From assembly GCF_002217945.1 (NCBI RefSeq), contig NZ_BCMG01000004.1:62001-126000 (forward strand): a stretch of DNA of 64,000 nt, written 5' to 3'. Both the position numbers and the translations under genes were made by a program. How positions within the stretch are numbered: the stretch's first letter is position 1; every line of letters starts with the position of its first letter. The notes below the pieces were generated by a model. The model made no database searches, was not told the origin of the DNA, and was given only the letters and a program-made list of their open reading frames with translations. The stretch is from Secundilactobacillus silagei JCM 19001 (GTDB taxonomy: Bacteria > Bacillota > Bacilli > Lactobacillales > Lactobacillaceae). Below, in pieces: positions 39,601 to 46,680 of this stretch.

Positions 39601-42600
39601 GCTAGTGATTATCCAAGTGATACCACTTTGAGTAGCGCAGCCAATACGGCCGGCAGTTTGGCTAGTGATGCCAGTTCTGCAGCGAGCGTTGCCAATTCCG
39701 CTTCCAGTGTTGCTTCCAGTGCTGCTGCAATTGCCAGTTCTGCAGCCAGTGCCGGTAACTCCAGTGCCGCCAGCACTGCCGCTTCAACTGCTAGTTCTGC
39801 TGCAACCATAGCTTCCAGTGCAGCGTCCGCAGCCTCGACTGCTTCGAATGCTTTGAACAGTTTAGGCAACGTTGCTGCGAGTGCTCACATTAAGAATGAC
39901 ATGAGTGTGATTGCGAGTGACTCAGCAGTTACGAATAGTTTGGCCAAGGATTATCCAAGTGATGCCACATTAAGTGGTCAAAACACTAGTTTAGCAACTA
40001 TTAACGGTTCGGCTACGGGCCAATCAACCGCTGCCTCAACCGCGGTATCGGTCGCTTCAACTGCTTCAACGGCTTACAGTAGTGCCGTTGCTAACGGTGA
40101 TAGTGCTGCGGTATCAACTGCTTCAACAGCATTCAGTAATGCCAATAAGAGTTTAGCTTCTGCCGCCAGTGCAATTACTGATTTGAAGAACCAAGCTAAT
40201 AGTTTAAAGAATTCAGCGATGATTCAACACGCGGGTGACGATGTTGCTGATGCTGCTTCCAGTGCAACTTCCGCTAAAACTAATGTGGGCAACGCCAGTG
40301 CTCAATCGGCAACTGTTTCGTCCTTAGCTAAGGATTACAGCGGTGATTCTTCATTAGCTAGTCTTTCTAGTGCTGCTAGCAATTTTGCATCGATAGCTAC
40401 TAATCAAGCCAGTGCAGCTAGTGACCAAGCTAAGATAGCTTCGGATATGATGAGCGGTCTGACAGGAACGGATCCAGCTGGACTCAGTGCTGCTTCCACG
40501 GCTGTTTCTAGTGCTTCAGTAGCTGTCGCATTAGCGTCAGCTGCTGCTTCAACAGCCATGAATAGCTTAAATAGCGTAGTCAATGCCGCTAATACACAGC
40601 ATATGATCGATGATGCAAGTAACGCTTCCAGTGCTGCTTCGACAGCTGCCGGTAGTGCTGCATCAGCCAGCCAAGCTGTTTCTAATGCTGGTTCAATCGC
40701 CAACAGTATTGTAAGTATGGCTAACCAGTATTCAGGTGATTCAGCTTTGGGTACTTCTGCTATAGATTTAGCCTCGACTGCATCTAGTGCTGCAAAAGCT
40801 GCCAGTGATGCTGCAACCAAGGCTTCCAGTGCAGCTTCAGTTGCTAGTTCTGCTGCCAGAACCGGTGACAGTAGTGCCGCTAGTGTCGCTAGCGTGGTTG
40901 CTAAGGACGCTTCATCGGCAGCTAGTTCTGCCTCAACGGCTGCAGGGGATGCCATTAAATCGTTGAACGATTTGAGCACCTCAGCCGCCAACACCAACAT
41001 GAACGACAACAGCAGTGCTGCCGCAAACAATTCAACGGCTGCCAGTTCTGCTGCTAGTTCGGCAGCGGTTGATTCAACCAATGCGGGCAGTGTTGCTAGC
41101 TTGATCAAGAGTGAGGCTAGTGATTACCCAAGCGATGTTGATTTGAGTATCGCTGCCAGCACGGCAAATAGTTTGACTAGCGATGTTAGCTCTGCAACGA
41201 AAGATGCTTCAAGTGCTGCCAGTCTTGCTTCAAGTGCTGCTTCCACTGCCAGTGTTGCTGTCAATGCTGATAACTCCAATGCTGCTAGCATTGCCGCCAG
41301 CACGGCCAGTTCGGCTGCATCTCAAGCTTCCAGCGCTGCTTCTGCAGCCTCGAAAGCTTCGAGTGCTTTGAACAGTTTAGGCAACATCGCTACGAGTGCT
41401 CACATCAAGAATGACTTGAGTGTGATCACTAGTGACTCAATTATTACGAATAGTTTGGCCAAGAGCTATCCAAGTGATGGCACATTAACTGGTCAAAATG
41501 CTAGTTTGGCCAACGTTAACGGATCGGCTACAACCGAATCCACCGCTGCTTCCAGCGCGGCATCGGCAGCTTCAGCCGCTTCAACGGCTTACAGTAGTGC
41601 CGTTGCTAACAGCAATAGTAGTGCGGCATCAACTGCTTCATCTGCATTCAGTAATGCCAATACGAGCTTAGCTTCCGCATCCAGTGCAATCGCGAGCCTG
41701 AAGAGCCAGGCTGATAGCTTAAAGAACGCAGCTATGGTTCAACATGCAAGTGATGATGCCATCAATGCTTCTAGTCAAGTCACGGGTGCCAGTTCTTTGG
41801 CCAGTGGAGTTTCGAGCTTAGCTAACGACTACGGCAGTGATGCAGTCTTAAGCAGCCTGGCCAGTGCCGCTGGTAGTTTCGCAACGGTAGCTTCTGACAA
41901 TGCTATTTTGGCCAGCAGCTTAGCCACTTCGGCTTCGAGTGAAGCTACTAAATTGAGTAGCCTGGCAGGATCGGATTCAGCTGGATTTAGTTCTGCTGCA
42001 TCGGTTGTCGCCAGTGCTTCGTTGGCTGCTTCAATAGCTTCATCAGCTGCTTCAACGGCTATGACTAGCTTAAATAGCGTGGTCAGTGCCGCTGACACGC
42101 AGCACATGATTGACGATGCCAGTGCGGCTGAAAGTTCAGCAAGTGTTGCCAGTTCTGCTGCATCGGTGGGCTCAACAGGAGCTTCGATTGCTGGGAGCGG
42201 TACGTTAGATACTTCTAATGCTTCATCAGTTGCTAGTTTAGCCAGTTCCGCTGCCTCAACTGCATCAAGTGCTGCTAGTGTGGCCAGTTCTGCTGCATCA
42301 GATGCCTCATCCGCAGCCAGTGCCGGTAATTCCAATGCTGCCAGTTATGCTTCCAGCATTGCTTCCAGTGCTGCTAGTGTGGCAATTAAAAATGGCAGCA
42401 TCGCCAGTTCGTTAGGCGCCATCAACAGTGCTTATGAAGCTTCAGTCAAGGCGTCTTCTAGTGCAAGTGAAAGTGGAATTGGTGCAGTCGATACCAGCAG
42501 TACCAACCTCAGTGAGAGTTCTGCAGGCAGCACCTCAACATCTGGTGGTGCTTCAAATGGGAGCAGTTCAGCGGGTAGTAAGCGTTCAGCTGTTGGACCT

Positions 42601-43029
42601 GTTGGACCGCATAGCATAGCAGCTCAAAACCCAACTCGACTTTCGGACGGTGCGTCAAATAAGAACAGCTCAGCAGGTAATAAGAGCTCAGCTGCTGGTC
42701 CACATAGTACAGCAACGCCAAACCCAACTCGGCTTTCAAATGTTGGTACGCCAAACGGTGGCAATCATTTCGAGGGCAATGGCCCAGCTAACTTCGAGGG
42801 TAATAGCCCAGCTAACAAAGAAGCAGCCATTACTGGCCACGAGGGTTCAGTAGATCAGAATCAAAATGGTGTCACGCTTTCTGGTCCAGCAAATATCGCA
42901 GGTAACAAGTTGCCACAAACCAGTGACGATAATGACAAGACGGGTGCCGCAATTGGCCTAAGTCTTGCAAGCCTGTTGACGATACTTGGATTGGTAGGTC
43001 GTAAGAAACGGAAACAAGACGATAAGTAA
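30664..43029 (+). CDS. Giant serine/alanine-rich LPxTG adhesin with KxYKxGKxW-type signal
   Basis: A single uninterrupted frame of 4,121 residues. Residues 21-29 read KMFKAGKRW, the KxYKxGKxW signal motif (Phe for Tyr), before a hydrophobic core and probable cleavage after VQA (about 54). Residues about 55-280 are low-complexity Ser/Ala/Thr; about 280-1290 are Ser/Ala/Thr/Asn-rich without clean repeats; about 1340-2420 are eight 135-residue tandem repeats; about 2420-4000 are longer repeats of about 500 residues; then a Gly/Asn/Pro spacer and an LPQTS sorting signal at 4083-4087, a membrane segment and a KKRKQDDK tail. Sortase A would join it to peptidoglycan. Start ATG 30664, 7 nt after GGGGGAG. 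It is the probable glycosylation target of the upstream genes. Only one Cys lies in the Ser-rich part. Confidence 0.9.
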   Translation: MSSRFRNLKDQDDVTEKRHYKMFKAGKRWMYSAILLFFTTISAYVIDDGNTVQADTVATTKNNSPDTTAKADSAGQSLQANTYTLQQSATAATTNSMAADTSVASPSSVSSSAASDDASIAVKVADDVTDKATNELASDDAQKTAVKAVESAGITVASSTENKNQNVSANSGAPTAVQSTKSGSTGAVSASAGSASVPDKQGSASAGLNASAGLTSAGSTSGAASAGKESVVLRTPPVKAGSTAIVNPSVAALSGSIASTQASISAATSTSTALNNAQLIGVAAMQAARANGYGDYSAVLLNASNVIYTAYTDASGVLSNLPAQSTSLSSLVTSVASLSNANSIASASSVLNTIYNNVSSITSQTFSDMATISANTSLIGSLLVSVASKNTASLADATAQGSLIISYASQYSGLIDSTNTTDLINQESTASAQSSIAASVTSQLSGIVNGTLILSATDLLLPILNSLNLATTAASTAASSMSSIASQAYAGASATISTRASSYSNALAGYERSMTIWPALSAALPVISTSLAATGGASLATVSSALTKLNSIMAAVNTDTVSMGKAYTEASTGVSTAQGSKDLGAALAALTDMSSATTKMVQYYASAGSGTSYGIGVAGFKNSTTSISGVINFPSLSASMSGANTKFTAQANQITSNNYTSNANFNATGSALLNSLVNSMNAASNAAGTLVTSGQAASGAVNTQIAAGVTQNLGSMASAFIGALTSAGSFDSLAGTMSDTYTKYAAASASAAVVNAALQADLSAKTAVTNVNTTIASLSNAIQSVNAGLNGISGGVTSYGGSDTQLSTANGTVTDTLAALNASLTAVQTQSTNLNNIYNSLENDINAGSYGTAATYNDAQTPINSALTAANTASTAASTATTTANNNLTSASNRITIDNAVSVANSTLASATPTSSAVDNTAKAGADLLTSAQATTNGYLTSGTSLASLMNNLSTAVNSLQAANTDANTAYNEVTTLSDAIKTADTANNASGMSDLLTSLATAAGKLKDVSGVAATLSGQAATLADQVGVATSVASATSTLNNLSAASTAVSTDYQNALNNYNALSTSAETNKSDVSVAALLNNAKTNLDSIGAVSTAASAAYNGMSNAVNSMSTAISDGSYSAVSDLVQNFNTGSSAFNANSDVTAGSSAIASDSNAFTGLTYTNALNSALASAQTDVATATGASDAITTASQSVSNAISDYSSAAASTGITDNNTSLAANQTAASGAVTTANSAVTAIQTASTALSSALANGDLTTASSIVNSVTTSTLASAANAAKTATDQSTAASSTESQVNNWHMGQDASAAASTAASASTAANQTTNSTAASTAVSSVTNLLNDYSNDADLISASTAINSISAAIQAASTAAASAAQSAKTFANNASTAATNNNSSAVSSALTSASVQLNSANEQSNIASTEAGKLANELANANSAHARNDASAAAVNAGVASTASGAVAGESNAASTAAGSIASMIASYPSDGSLISAKTAIDSVNVAINTAATSAASASSVASSAAKAASEFAQVGNSASASSASAVASTAASDAKTASTTAASEGAKINDILSGVTTAHINADASAATINAGVANTASGAVAGVSDTASTAANSIASMVANYPNDGSLAGAKTAINSVSAAINTAATSAASASSAASSAASAASEFAQAGNSASASSASVVASTAANNAKTASAIASNEGAKISGILSGATTAHVNDDVSAAAVNSGVANDASASVAIQSGAASNAASSITSMAANYPSDGSLTDAQTSINSVSAAINTAATSAKSASTAASNAASAASEFAKSGNSASASSASAVASTEASAAKVASTTAASEGAKINDILSGATMAHVNDDASAATVNAGVTSNASASVAIQSGATSTASTLITSMAANYPSDGSLASEKSAIDSVSAAINTATTTATSASTAASSAASAANEFAQSGNSASASSASVAASTAASAAKSASTIAANEGAKINGILSGATSAHINDDASAATVNAGVAKDASASVATQSGAASNAATSITSMAANYPSDGSLGDAVTSINSVSAAISTAATTASSASTAASSAAKAASDFAKSGASALASSASVVASTAASAAKTASETAASEGAKINDILNSATTAHVNDDASAATTNAGVASDVSASVATQSGAASTATTTISSMAANYPSDTLLSVAKTGIDSVSAAINTAATIASSASSVASSAAQAASDFAKSGNSASASSASVAASTAASAAQSASTIAANEGAKISGILSNATTAHINDDASSAATNARTASEASASVANQSGAASTAITSIASMAANYPSDASLSSAKTAIDSVSAAINTATTTATSASTAASSAASAASEFAKSGESASASSASTAASTAASAAKVASETAANEGAKISSILSDATKAHINDDASNAAKDASTAADSAAAIGKIASDASSVANSIASMASQYPSDAALSNATSTAKDLASNASSAAHTASDAASNASSAATVASSGASAGESSATSSASVVASGASTVASNVTKPFSDLSTAANTASSLASGVSSAVDVANTASSVAASAATAASSAASAGDYSGAGNAASIANSAASTAASALSTASNILNSLIGVANSAHIKNDLSAIASDSVVTNSLATGYPGDSSLVSQNTSLAKVNESATTQSTAASSAAVAYSNAIANSDSSAASTASTALSTASSTITDLKNQADSLKNSAMIQHASDEATGASASASAASAQITGAGSLASGVSDLAKDYSGLSSLASAAGSFAKVASDNAIVASSLAASALGEAGSMSGLVKTDPAGFSSASTAACNASIAASSASVAVAMAMNSLNSVVSAANTQHMIDDASNAASAASTAAGSAALTSQAVSNTGSIANSISSMASQYSGDSALSGVASTAIGLASSASSAAKAASEAASTASSAASVASSAASAGNSNAASAASVSAKDASTAANSASSIASSANSTLNSLSTSVANINMNDNSSAAASNSTAASSAASSAKADSINAESVANSIKSAASDYPSDTTLSSAANTAGSLASDASSAASVANSASSVASSAAAIASSAASAGNSSAASTAASTASSAATIASSAASAASTASNALNSLGNVAASAHIKNDMSVIASDSAVTNSLAKDYPSDATLSGQNTSLATINGSATGQSTAASTAVSVASTASTAYSSAVANGDSAAVSTASTAFSNANKSLASAASAITDLKNQANSLKNSAMIQHAGDDVADAASSATSAKTNVGNASAQSATVSSLAKDYSGDSSLASLSSAASNFASIATNQASAASDQAKIASDMMSGLTGTDPAGLSAASTAVSSASVAVALASAAASTAMNSLNSVVNAANTQHMIDDASNASSAASTAAGSAASASQAVSNAGSIANSIVSMANQYSGDSALGTSAIDLASTASSAAKAASDAATKASSAASVASSAARTGDSSAASVASVVAKDASSAASSASTAAGDAIKSLNDLSTSAANTNMNDNSSAAANNSTAASSAASSAAVDSTNAGSVASLIKSEASDYPSDVDLSIAASTANSLTSDVSSATKDASSAASLASSAASTASVAVNADNSNAASIAASTASSAASQASSAASAASKASSALNSLGNIATSAHIKNDLSVITSDSIITNSLAKSYPSDGTLTGQNASLANVNGSATTESTAASSAASAASAASTAYSSAVANSNSSAASTASSAFSNANTSLASASSAIASLKSQADSLKNAAMVQHASDDAINASSQVTGASSLASGVSSLANDYGSDAVLSSLASAAGSFATVASDNAILASSLATSASSEATKLSSLAGSDSAGFSSAASVVASASLAASIASSAASTAMTSLNSVVSAADTQHMIDDASAAESSASVASSAASVGSTGASIAGSGTLDTSNASSVASLASSAASTASSAASVASSAASDASSAASAGNSNAASYASSIASSAASVAIKNGSIASSLGAINSAYEASVKASSSASESGIGAVDTSSTNLSESSAGSTSTSGGASNGSSSAGSKRSAVGPVGPHSIAAQNPTRLSDGASNKNSSAGNKSSAAGPHSTATPNPTRLSNVGTPNGGNHFEGNGPANFEGNSPANKEAAITGHEGSVDQNQNGVTLSGPANIAGNKLPQTSDDNDKTGAAIGLSLASLLTILGLVGRKKRKQDDK
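34683..37922 (+). repeat. Tandem array of eight 405-bp (135-residue) repeats within the adhesin gene
   Basis: The motif [N/S]YPSD[G/A]SL recurs at exactly 405-bp spacing, with its Tyr codon at 34684, 35089, 35494, 35899, 36304, 36709, 37114 and 37519. Each unit continues with (S/D)SVSAAINTAATSA, SAASEFAKSGNSASASSAS, EGAKI(N/S)xIL and AHxNDDASAA. The first unit is more divergent. Units differ by many silent and non-silent changes, so the array is not a recent perfect duplication. Confidence 0.9.
38398..42130 (+). repeat. Higher-order repeats of about 1.5 kb in the adhesin gene
   Basis: The block starting SAHIKND(L/M)S recurs at 38398, 39880 and 41395, spacings of 1,482 and 1,515 bp (494 and 505 residues). 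Within each super-unit the order is AHIKND, IQHA(S/G)D, TQHMIDDAS, then N(I/T)NMNDNSS; the third unit stops after TQHMIDDAS (about 42100). The super-unit is thus made of four related modules that were amplified together. Confidence 0.85.
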
Positions 43030-43043
43030 TCGTTGTCGTTAAT

Positions 43044-43079
43044 AAAAGCGCGCAGAATTCGTAAATTCTGCGCGCTTTG
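43044..43079. terminator. Bidirectional terminator between the adhesin gene and yeiH-like gene
   Basis: A perfect stem AAAGCGCGCAGAATT / AATTCTGCGCGCTTT with a short loop lies between two convergent genes. Confidence 0.85.
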
Positions 43080-43090
43080 TAGTGTAAAAA

Positions 43091-44095
43091 TTAAAGTAAA
43101 ACGGTAATTAAAATCAACGCACTGGCAACTTGGATAATCATCAGGCCACCGCCGTATAAAGCCAGCTTCTTACCTGCTTTAATGAAGGCCGCAAAGTTTA
43201 GCCGCAGTCCAATAGCGGCTAAGGCGGTCACTTCACACCAGCTAGATAGCCCGTGAGCGAATCCAGAAATTGCGGGGTCAAAGTGGAACCAAGAATTGAG
43301 CGCACATAACACCACAAAGCCAATCACGTACCAGGGCAGTGCCCGTCGCCAGCTATTTTGCACGCTGGTTTCGACCCCCTTAGCTGACTGGTTGTGCTGG
43401 TGGATCCGGCTAAAAATGACGACCACCGCAACCAGCATGATGATTCGTAAAATTTTAAACAGCGTGGCGTAAGTCGTGGTGGGGTCGTTGACCATGGTGG
43501 CACTGGCAATGACTTGGCCCACTGACTGGACGGTACCGCCAATGAGCGCACCTCGTAGAAAATTATTATGGTGAAAGGCCAATAAACTAATCACTGGCAG
43601 CGTCAGCATGAGAATCGTCCCCGAAAGGTTCACCAGGGTGACCGCGAGTCGTTTATCTTCGTCCTTGGCTTCAATGGCGGGGGTAATTGCCGCAATTGCT
43701 GAAGACCCGCAGACGGCATTGCCACCAGCCATCAGTAACGTCATGCCCTCTGAAAAATGCAGCCGTTTTCCTAATAGCAGAGCACCGCAAATGGTAATGG
43801 TCATCTGCAATAAGATGAAGATGATCCCTGTTAAATGCAATTCACGAATCGTCTGGAAGGTGATGGTGGCCCCCAGCAAAAGTACGGAGTATTCCAACAG
43901 CCGTTTTTCTGACCAAGCGGTCCCACTCTGCCACATGGGCTGGCGGATAACGGTATTACCAAGCAGAATACCGATTAATAAGGCGACGGTGGGAGCACCG
44001 ATTCCCTTGATTAAGTAGGAATTGATCAATTGACTAATAATGGCAATGATGAAGCTAAGCATAAGTCCTGGCAAAACTGCCCGTTCAGGTTTCAC
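43091..44095 (-). CDS. YeiH family (UPF0324) putative sulfate/sulfite exporter
   Basis: This 334-residue membrane protein has about 10 hydrophobic helices and the conserved UPF0324 block MAGGNAVCGSSAIAAITPAIEAK near residues 122-144. YeiH-type proteins are next to LysR regulators (YeiE) in many bacteria and have been proposed to export sulfur oxyanions; this is not proven here. It starts at GTG 44095 with AAAGGA about 10 nt upstream on the minus strand. It is divergent from a LysR gene and convergent with the adhesin gene. It is not part of the usual uvrA-rapZ neighbourhood. Confidence 0.8.
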   Translation of the reverse strand: MKPERAVLPGLMLSFIIAIISQLINSYLIKGIGAPTVALLIGILLGNTVIRQPMWQSGTAWSEKRLLEYSVLLLGATITFQTIRELHLTGIIFILLQMTITICGALLLGKRLHFSEGMTLLMAGGNAVCGSSAIAAITPAIEAKDEDKRLAVTLVNLSGTILMLTLPVISLLAFHHNNFLRGALIGGTVQSVGQVIASATMVNDPTTTYATLFKILRIIMLVAVVVIFSRIHQHNQSAKGVETSVQNSWRRALPWYVIGFVVLCALNSWFHFDPAISGFAHGLSSWCEVTALAAIGLRLNFAAFIKAGKKLALYGGGLMIIQVASALILITVLL

Positions 44096-44129
44096 TCATA
44101 TCGCGTCCTTTCTATGTACTTGTTGAAGT

Positions 44130-44145
44130 ATACAGAAATTGGTAT
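44130..44145. promoter_or_regulatory. Candidate LysR-type regulator box between yeiH-like and lysR genes
   Basis: ATAC-N8-GTAT (44130-44145) lies in the 113-bp divergent gap and resembles LysR-family sites (inverted repeat with a T-N11-A core). A nearby AT-rich inverted repeat, ATTAAT...ATTAAT (about 44147-44170), may hold the promoters. Confidence 0.4.
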
Positions 44146-44208
44146 CATTAATAAAATATTAAAAATTAATAGGTTCTATTAAGAATCTTAATGAAGAGGA
44201 GAACCACC

Positions 44209-45027
44209 GTGAATAAACTCTTGATCACCTTTATGGCCGTCTATGAGACCCGTAATTTTTCGTTAGCGGCTAAACAGCTCTTTATTTCTCAACCCAGTGT
44301 TTCGGTGCAGATCAATCAGTTGGAAAAACAGCTGGGTATCAGTCTGTTTGATCGCAGCGGCCACCGGCAAGTACAGCCCACACCGGCGGCAGTTCGGCTG
44401 TATAGCACTGCTGAACAACTGCGGCGAACCTGGGAACAGGGCGTTGAGCAGCTCAAACAATCAGTCAAGCAGCCGAAAATCAAAGTGACGTTGGGTTTCT
44501 CACAAACCACTTCGGTTGAATTATTGCCGCGGGTGATGCAATCACTGTTAGCGGATGCTCGCTTCCAATTTAAAATTCAAACGATGAACTCTGAAAGCAT
44601 TCTGCAGGCCGTCGTTGATCGGCGCGTTGCGTATGGCATCATTGAAAAACCGATCGTGGCCGATTACATCTTGCAAACGGAGCTTCCAGGAGACCAGCTG
44701 GTTCTAGCTGGCCATCCAAATGAAAAACTGTGGCTGTTACGTGAGCCGGGTTCCGGTGTGCGCCACTATACAGAAGCCTACTTGCATGAACAAGGTATCG
44801 TACCGCAGCAAACGCTAGTCGTTGACAGCAACCAGAGTATTATTGGTCTGCTGACTCACGGAATTGGAAAAACGCTGATGTCTGAAGGCATCTTGCCCAA
44901 AAAGGTTATCCGCCAGTCAATTGGGGAACAGTATCATCGGCATTTTTATCTAATTGGTCTGGATCAACAGCCCAACGCTCAGTTAGCTAGTTTAAGGGTG
45001 GTACTGAGCCGGGTCATGAAGCAATAA
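44209..45027 (+). CDS. LysR family transcriptional regulator (YeiE/CysB-like)
   Basis: This 272-residue regulator has an N-terminal LysR helix-turn-helix (LLITFMAVYETRNFSLAAKQLFISQPSVSVQINQLEKQLGISLFDR, residues about 3-48) and a substrate-binding-like effector domain. It starts at GTG 44209 with AAGAGGAGAA upstream; the earlier ATG 44191 overlaps that ribosome site. Divergent pairing with the YeiH-type exporter suggests it controls that gene, and probably itself, through the shared intergenic region. Confidence 0.85.
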   Translation: MNKLLITFMAVYETRNFSLAAKQLFISQPSVSVQINQLEKQLGISLFDRSGHRQVQPTPAAVRLYSTAEQLRRTWEQGVEQLKQSVKQPKIKVTLGFSQTTSVELLPRVMQSLLADARFQFKIQTMNSESILQAVVDRRVAYGIIEKPIVADYILQTELPGDQLVLAGHPNEKLWLLREPGSGVRHYTEAYLHEQGIVPQQTLVVDSNQSIIGLLTHGIGKTLMSEGILPKKVIRQSIGEQYHRHFYLIGLDQQPNAQLASLRVVLSRVMKQ

Positions 45028-45112
45028 CTGGCGTCTAATGGGTTGCCCTTAGTCGCCACAATCGCTATGATTAACTTATATCATTGAATATACAGGGTAA
45101 GGAGTGAGATCG

Positions 45113-45649
45113 ATGTTTAGTATGCGACCGAAATGGGGATTTGATTGGCACGAATTGATTACGGGTGTTTTAAGCCTGATTGCGGCTTACGTCGTCGTTG
45201 GGATACCGCGAGTTAGTCTAACAGCGATGGCAGTGATTTTTGGTCTTTTAGCGATTCTCAGTGGACTGACGACGTTATCTGGTGTTAGCAAGTTGCGTGA
45301 GTTTGTCGGTAACTGGGCTAATGCAGCTTTGGTGTTTGCCGTGATCGATTTATTGATCGGGGTTTTCTTCATCGTTAAGCCTAGCAGCGGCATTGTGGTG
45401 CTGGGGTACCTAGTGGCCTTCTGGTTCTTGATTGACGCGGTTGAACGGTTAATGGTGGTGGGACACCTGCGTGACTTTGGTTCGGGCTACTTTATTGCCT
45501 CGCTGATTTTAGACATTTTGTCATTGCTGATTGGCATCATGCTGCTGATCAACCCCGTGATTGCCATCATGTCGATGACGTGGTTAATTGGGTTTTACCT
45601 GATCGTTTTTGGCATCAATGCGATCATGCTCGCTTTTGCACGCCGATAA
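45113..45649 (+). CDS. HdeD/DUF308 family membrane protein
   Basis: This 178-residue protein has six membrane segments in three pairs, with HdeD-family sequence such as LITGVLSLIAAYVVVGIPRVSL and FWFLIDAVERLMVVGHLRDFG. Family members are associated with acid stress in enterobacteria; function in lactobacilli is unknown. The start is ATG 45113, 9 nt after TAAGGAG. It has its own terminator and is not obviously linked to its neighbours. Confidence 0.75.
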   Translation: MFSMRPKWGFDWHELITGVLSLIAAYVVVGIPRVSLTAMAVIFGLLAILSGLTTLSGVSKLREFVGNWANAALVFAVIDLLIGVFFIVKPSSGIVVLGYLVAFWFLIDAVERLMVVGHLRDFGSGYFIASLILDILSLLIGIMLLINPVIAIMSMTWLIGFYLIVFGINAIMLAFARR

Positions 45650-45677
45650 TCAACGGTTAAATATAGTAATAATAAAG

Positions 45678-45717
45678 AACTGCCAGTGAAACTTTAATGA
45701 TTGGCAGTTATTTTTTT
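45678..45717 (+). terminator. Terminator after the HdeD-like gene
   Basis: Stem AACTGCCA/TGGCAGTT with a 16-nt loop, followed closely by T7. Confidence 0.8.
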
Positions 45718-45758
45718 GCAAAACACCCGGTTAAAATTAGTAATGAAACGCCTGGTGT

Positions 45759-45767
45759 GTTAGAATG
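45759..45767 (+). promoter_or_regulatory. Extended -10 promoter for rapZ-yvcK-whiA
   Basis: TGTTAGAAT (TG-N-TAGAAT, hexamer 45762-45767) lies 33 bp upstream of the rapZ start. No clear -35 is seen. Confidence 0.4.
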
Positions 45768-45799
45768 TTTAAATGATTGTATTGATTGGAGATAGAGCG

Positions 45800-46678
45800 A
45801 TGAACGATGATGTACAATTAGTCATTATTTCTGGAATGAGCGGTGCTGGTAAAACAGTTGCCATGCAGGCCTTTGAAGACCTCGGCTATTTTTGTATCGA
45901 TAATATGCCGTCGTCATTAATGAGCAAGTTCTGGGAGCTGGTTCAAGAAACCGGCAAAATCAAAAAAGTTGCCGTTGTGATCGATTTGCGGACGAAAGCT
46001 TTCTACGACGAAACGTTTCAAATGACGGATGATATTTCAAATCTAAATCGGTCTGATTCAGCTCAAATCGTCTTCTTAGACGCAGATGATGAGACACTGG
46101 TTTCACGCTACAAGGAGACTCGGCGCTCCCATCCACTGGCCCGAAATGGCCGCGTAGTGGATGGTATTAAAGCGGAACGGAAACTATTGGCACCCCTGAA
46201 GCAAGCGGCCCAGTTAGTCATTAATACGACGCAATTATCACCGCGTAAGTTGCGGGAAGAAATTTTCCATAACTTCGAAGCCGGCGACATTGAGAAATTT
46301 CACATTGAATTGATGTCGTTTGGGTTTAAATACGGCTTGCCAATTGACGCAGACATCGTGATGGATGTGCGGTTCTTACCCAATCCTTACTATCTGCCAG
46401 AACTTAAAAATTTAACTGGCGTCGATCAGCCGGTTTATGATTACGTAATGAAACAGCCGGAAACGGAATCGTTTTATCAGCAATTTTTAGGCTTATTAAA
46501 ATCAACCTTGCCCGGGTATAAACGGGAAGGTAAGAATAATTTAACCATTGCCATTGGCTGCACCGGTGGACAGCACCGGTCAGTAGCCTTGGCTGAGCGG
46601 ATCGGCAATGCGCTGGGAGAAGATTACCCCGTGCACATTACCCACCGTGATATTTCAAAGCGAAAGGAATCAAATTAA
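45800..46678 (+). CDS. rapZ: RapZ/YvcJ, nucleotide-binding RNase adapter protein
   Basis: This protein of about 292 residues has the P-loop GMSGAGKT at residues 12-19, a second nucleotide-binding region, and the C-terminal RapZ signature [18 protein letters not shown]. In E. coli RapZ steers small-RNA control of glucosamine-6-phosphate synthase; in Bacillus YvcJ affects competence. The start is ATG 45800 with GGAG 9 nt upstream; an upstream in-frame ATG at 45773 would precede the ribosome site. It is the first gene of the widely conserved rapZ-yvcK-whiA operon. Confidence 0.93.
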   Translation: MNDDVQLVIISGMSGAGKTVAMQAFEDLGYFCIDNMPSSLMSKFWELVQETGKIKKVAVVIDLRTKAFYDETFQMTDDISNLNRSDSAQIVFLDADDETLVSRYKETRRSHPLARNGRVVDGIKAERKLLAPLKQAAQLVINTTQLSPRKLREEIFHNFEAGDIEKFHIELMSFGFKYGLPIDADIVMDVRFLPNPYYLPELKNLTGVDQPVYDYVMKQPETESFYQQFLGLLKSTLPGYKREGKNNLTIAIGCTGGQHRSVALAERIGNALGEDYPVHITHRDISKRKESN

Positions 46679-46680
46679 CT

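Noticed and set aside
35088-41108. Many minus-strand frames of 86-234 codons inside the adhesin gene, several exactly 131 codons at 405-bp spacing
   Set aside because: They mirror the Ser/Ala codon pattern of the plus-strand repeats, whose complements rarely give stops. They are Ala/Leu/Val-rich shadows without ribosome sites.
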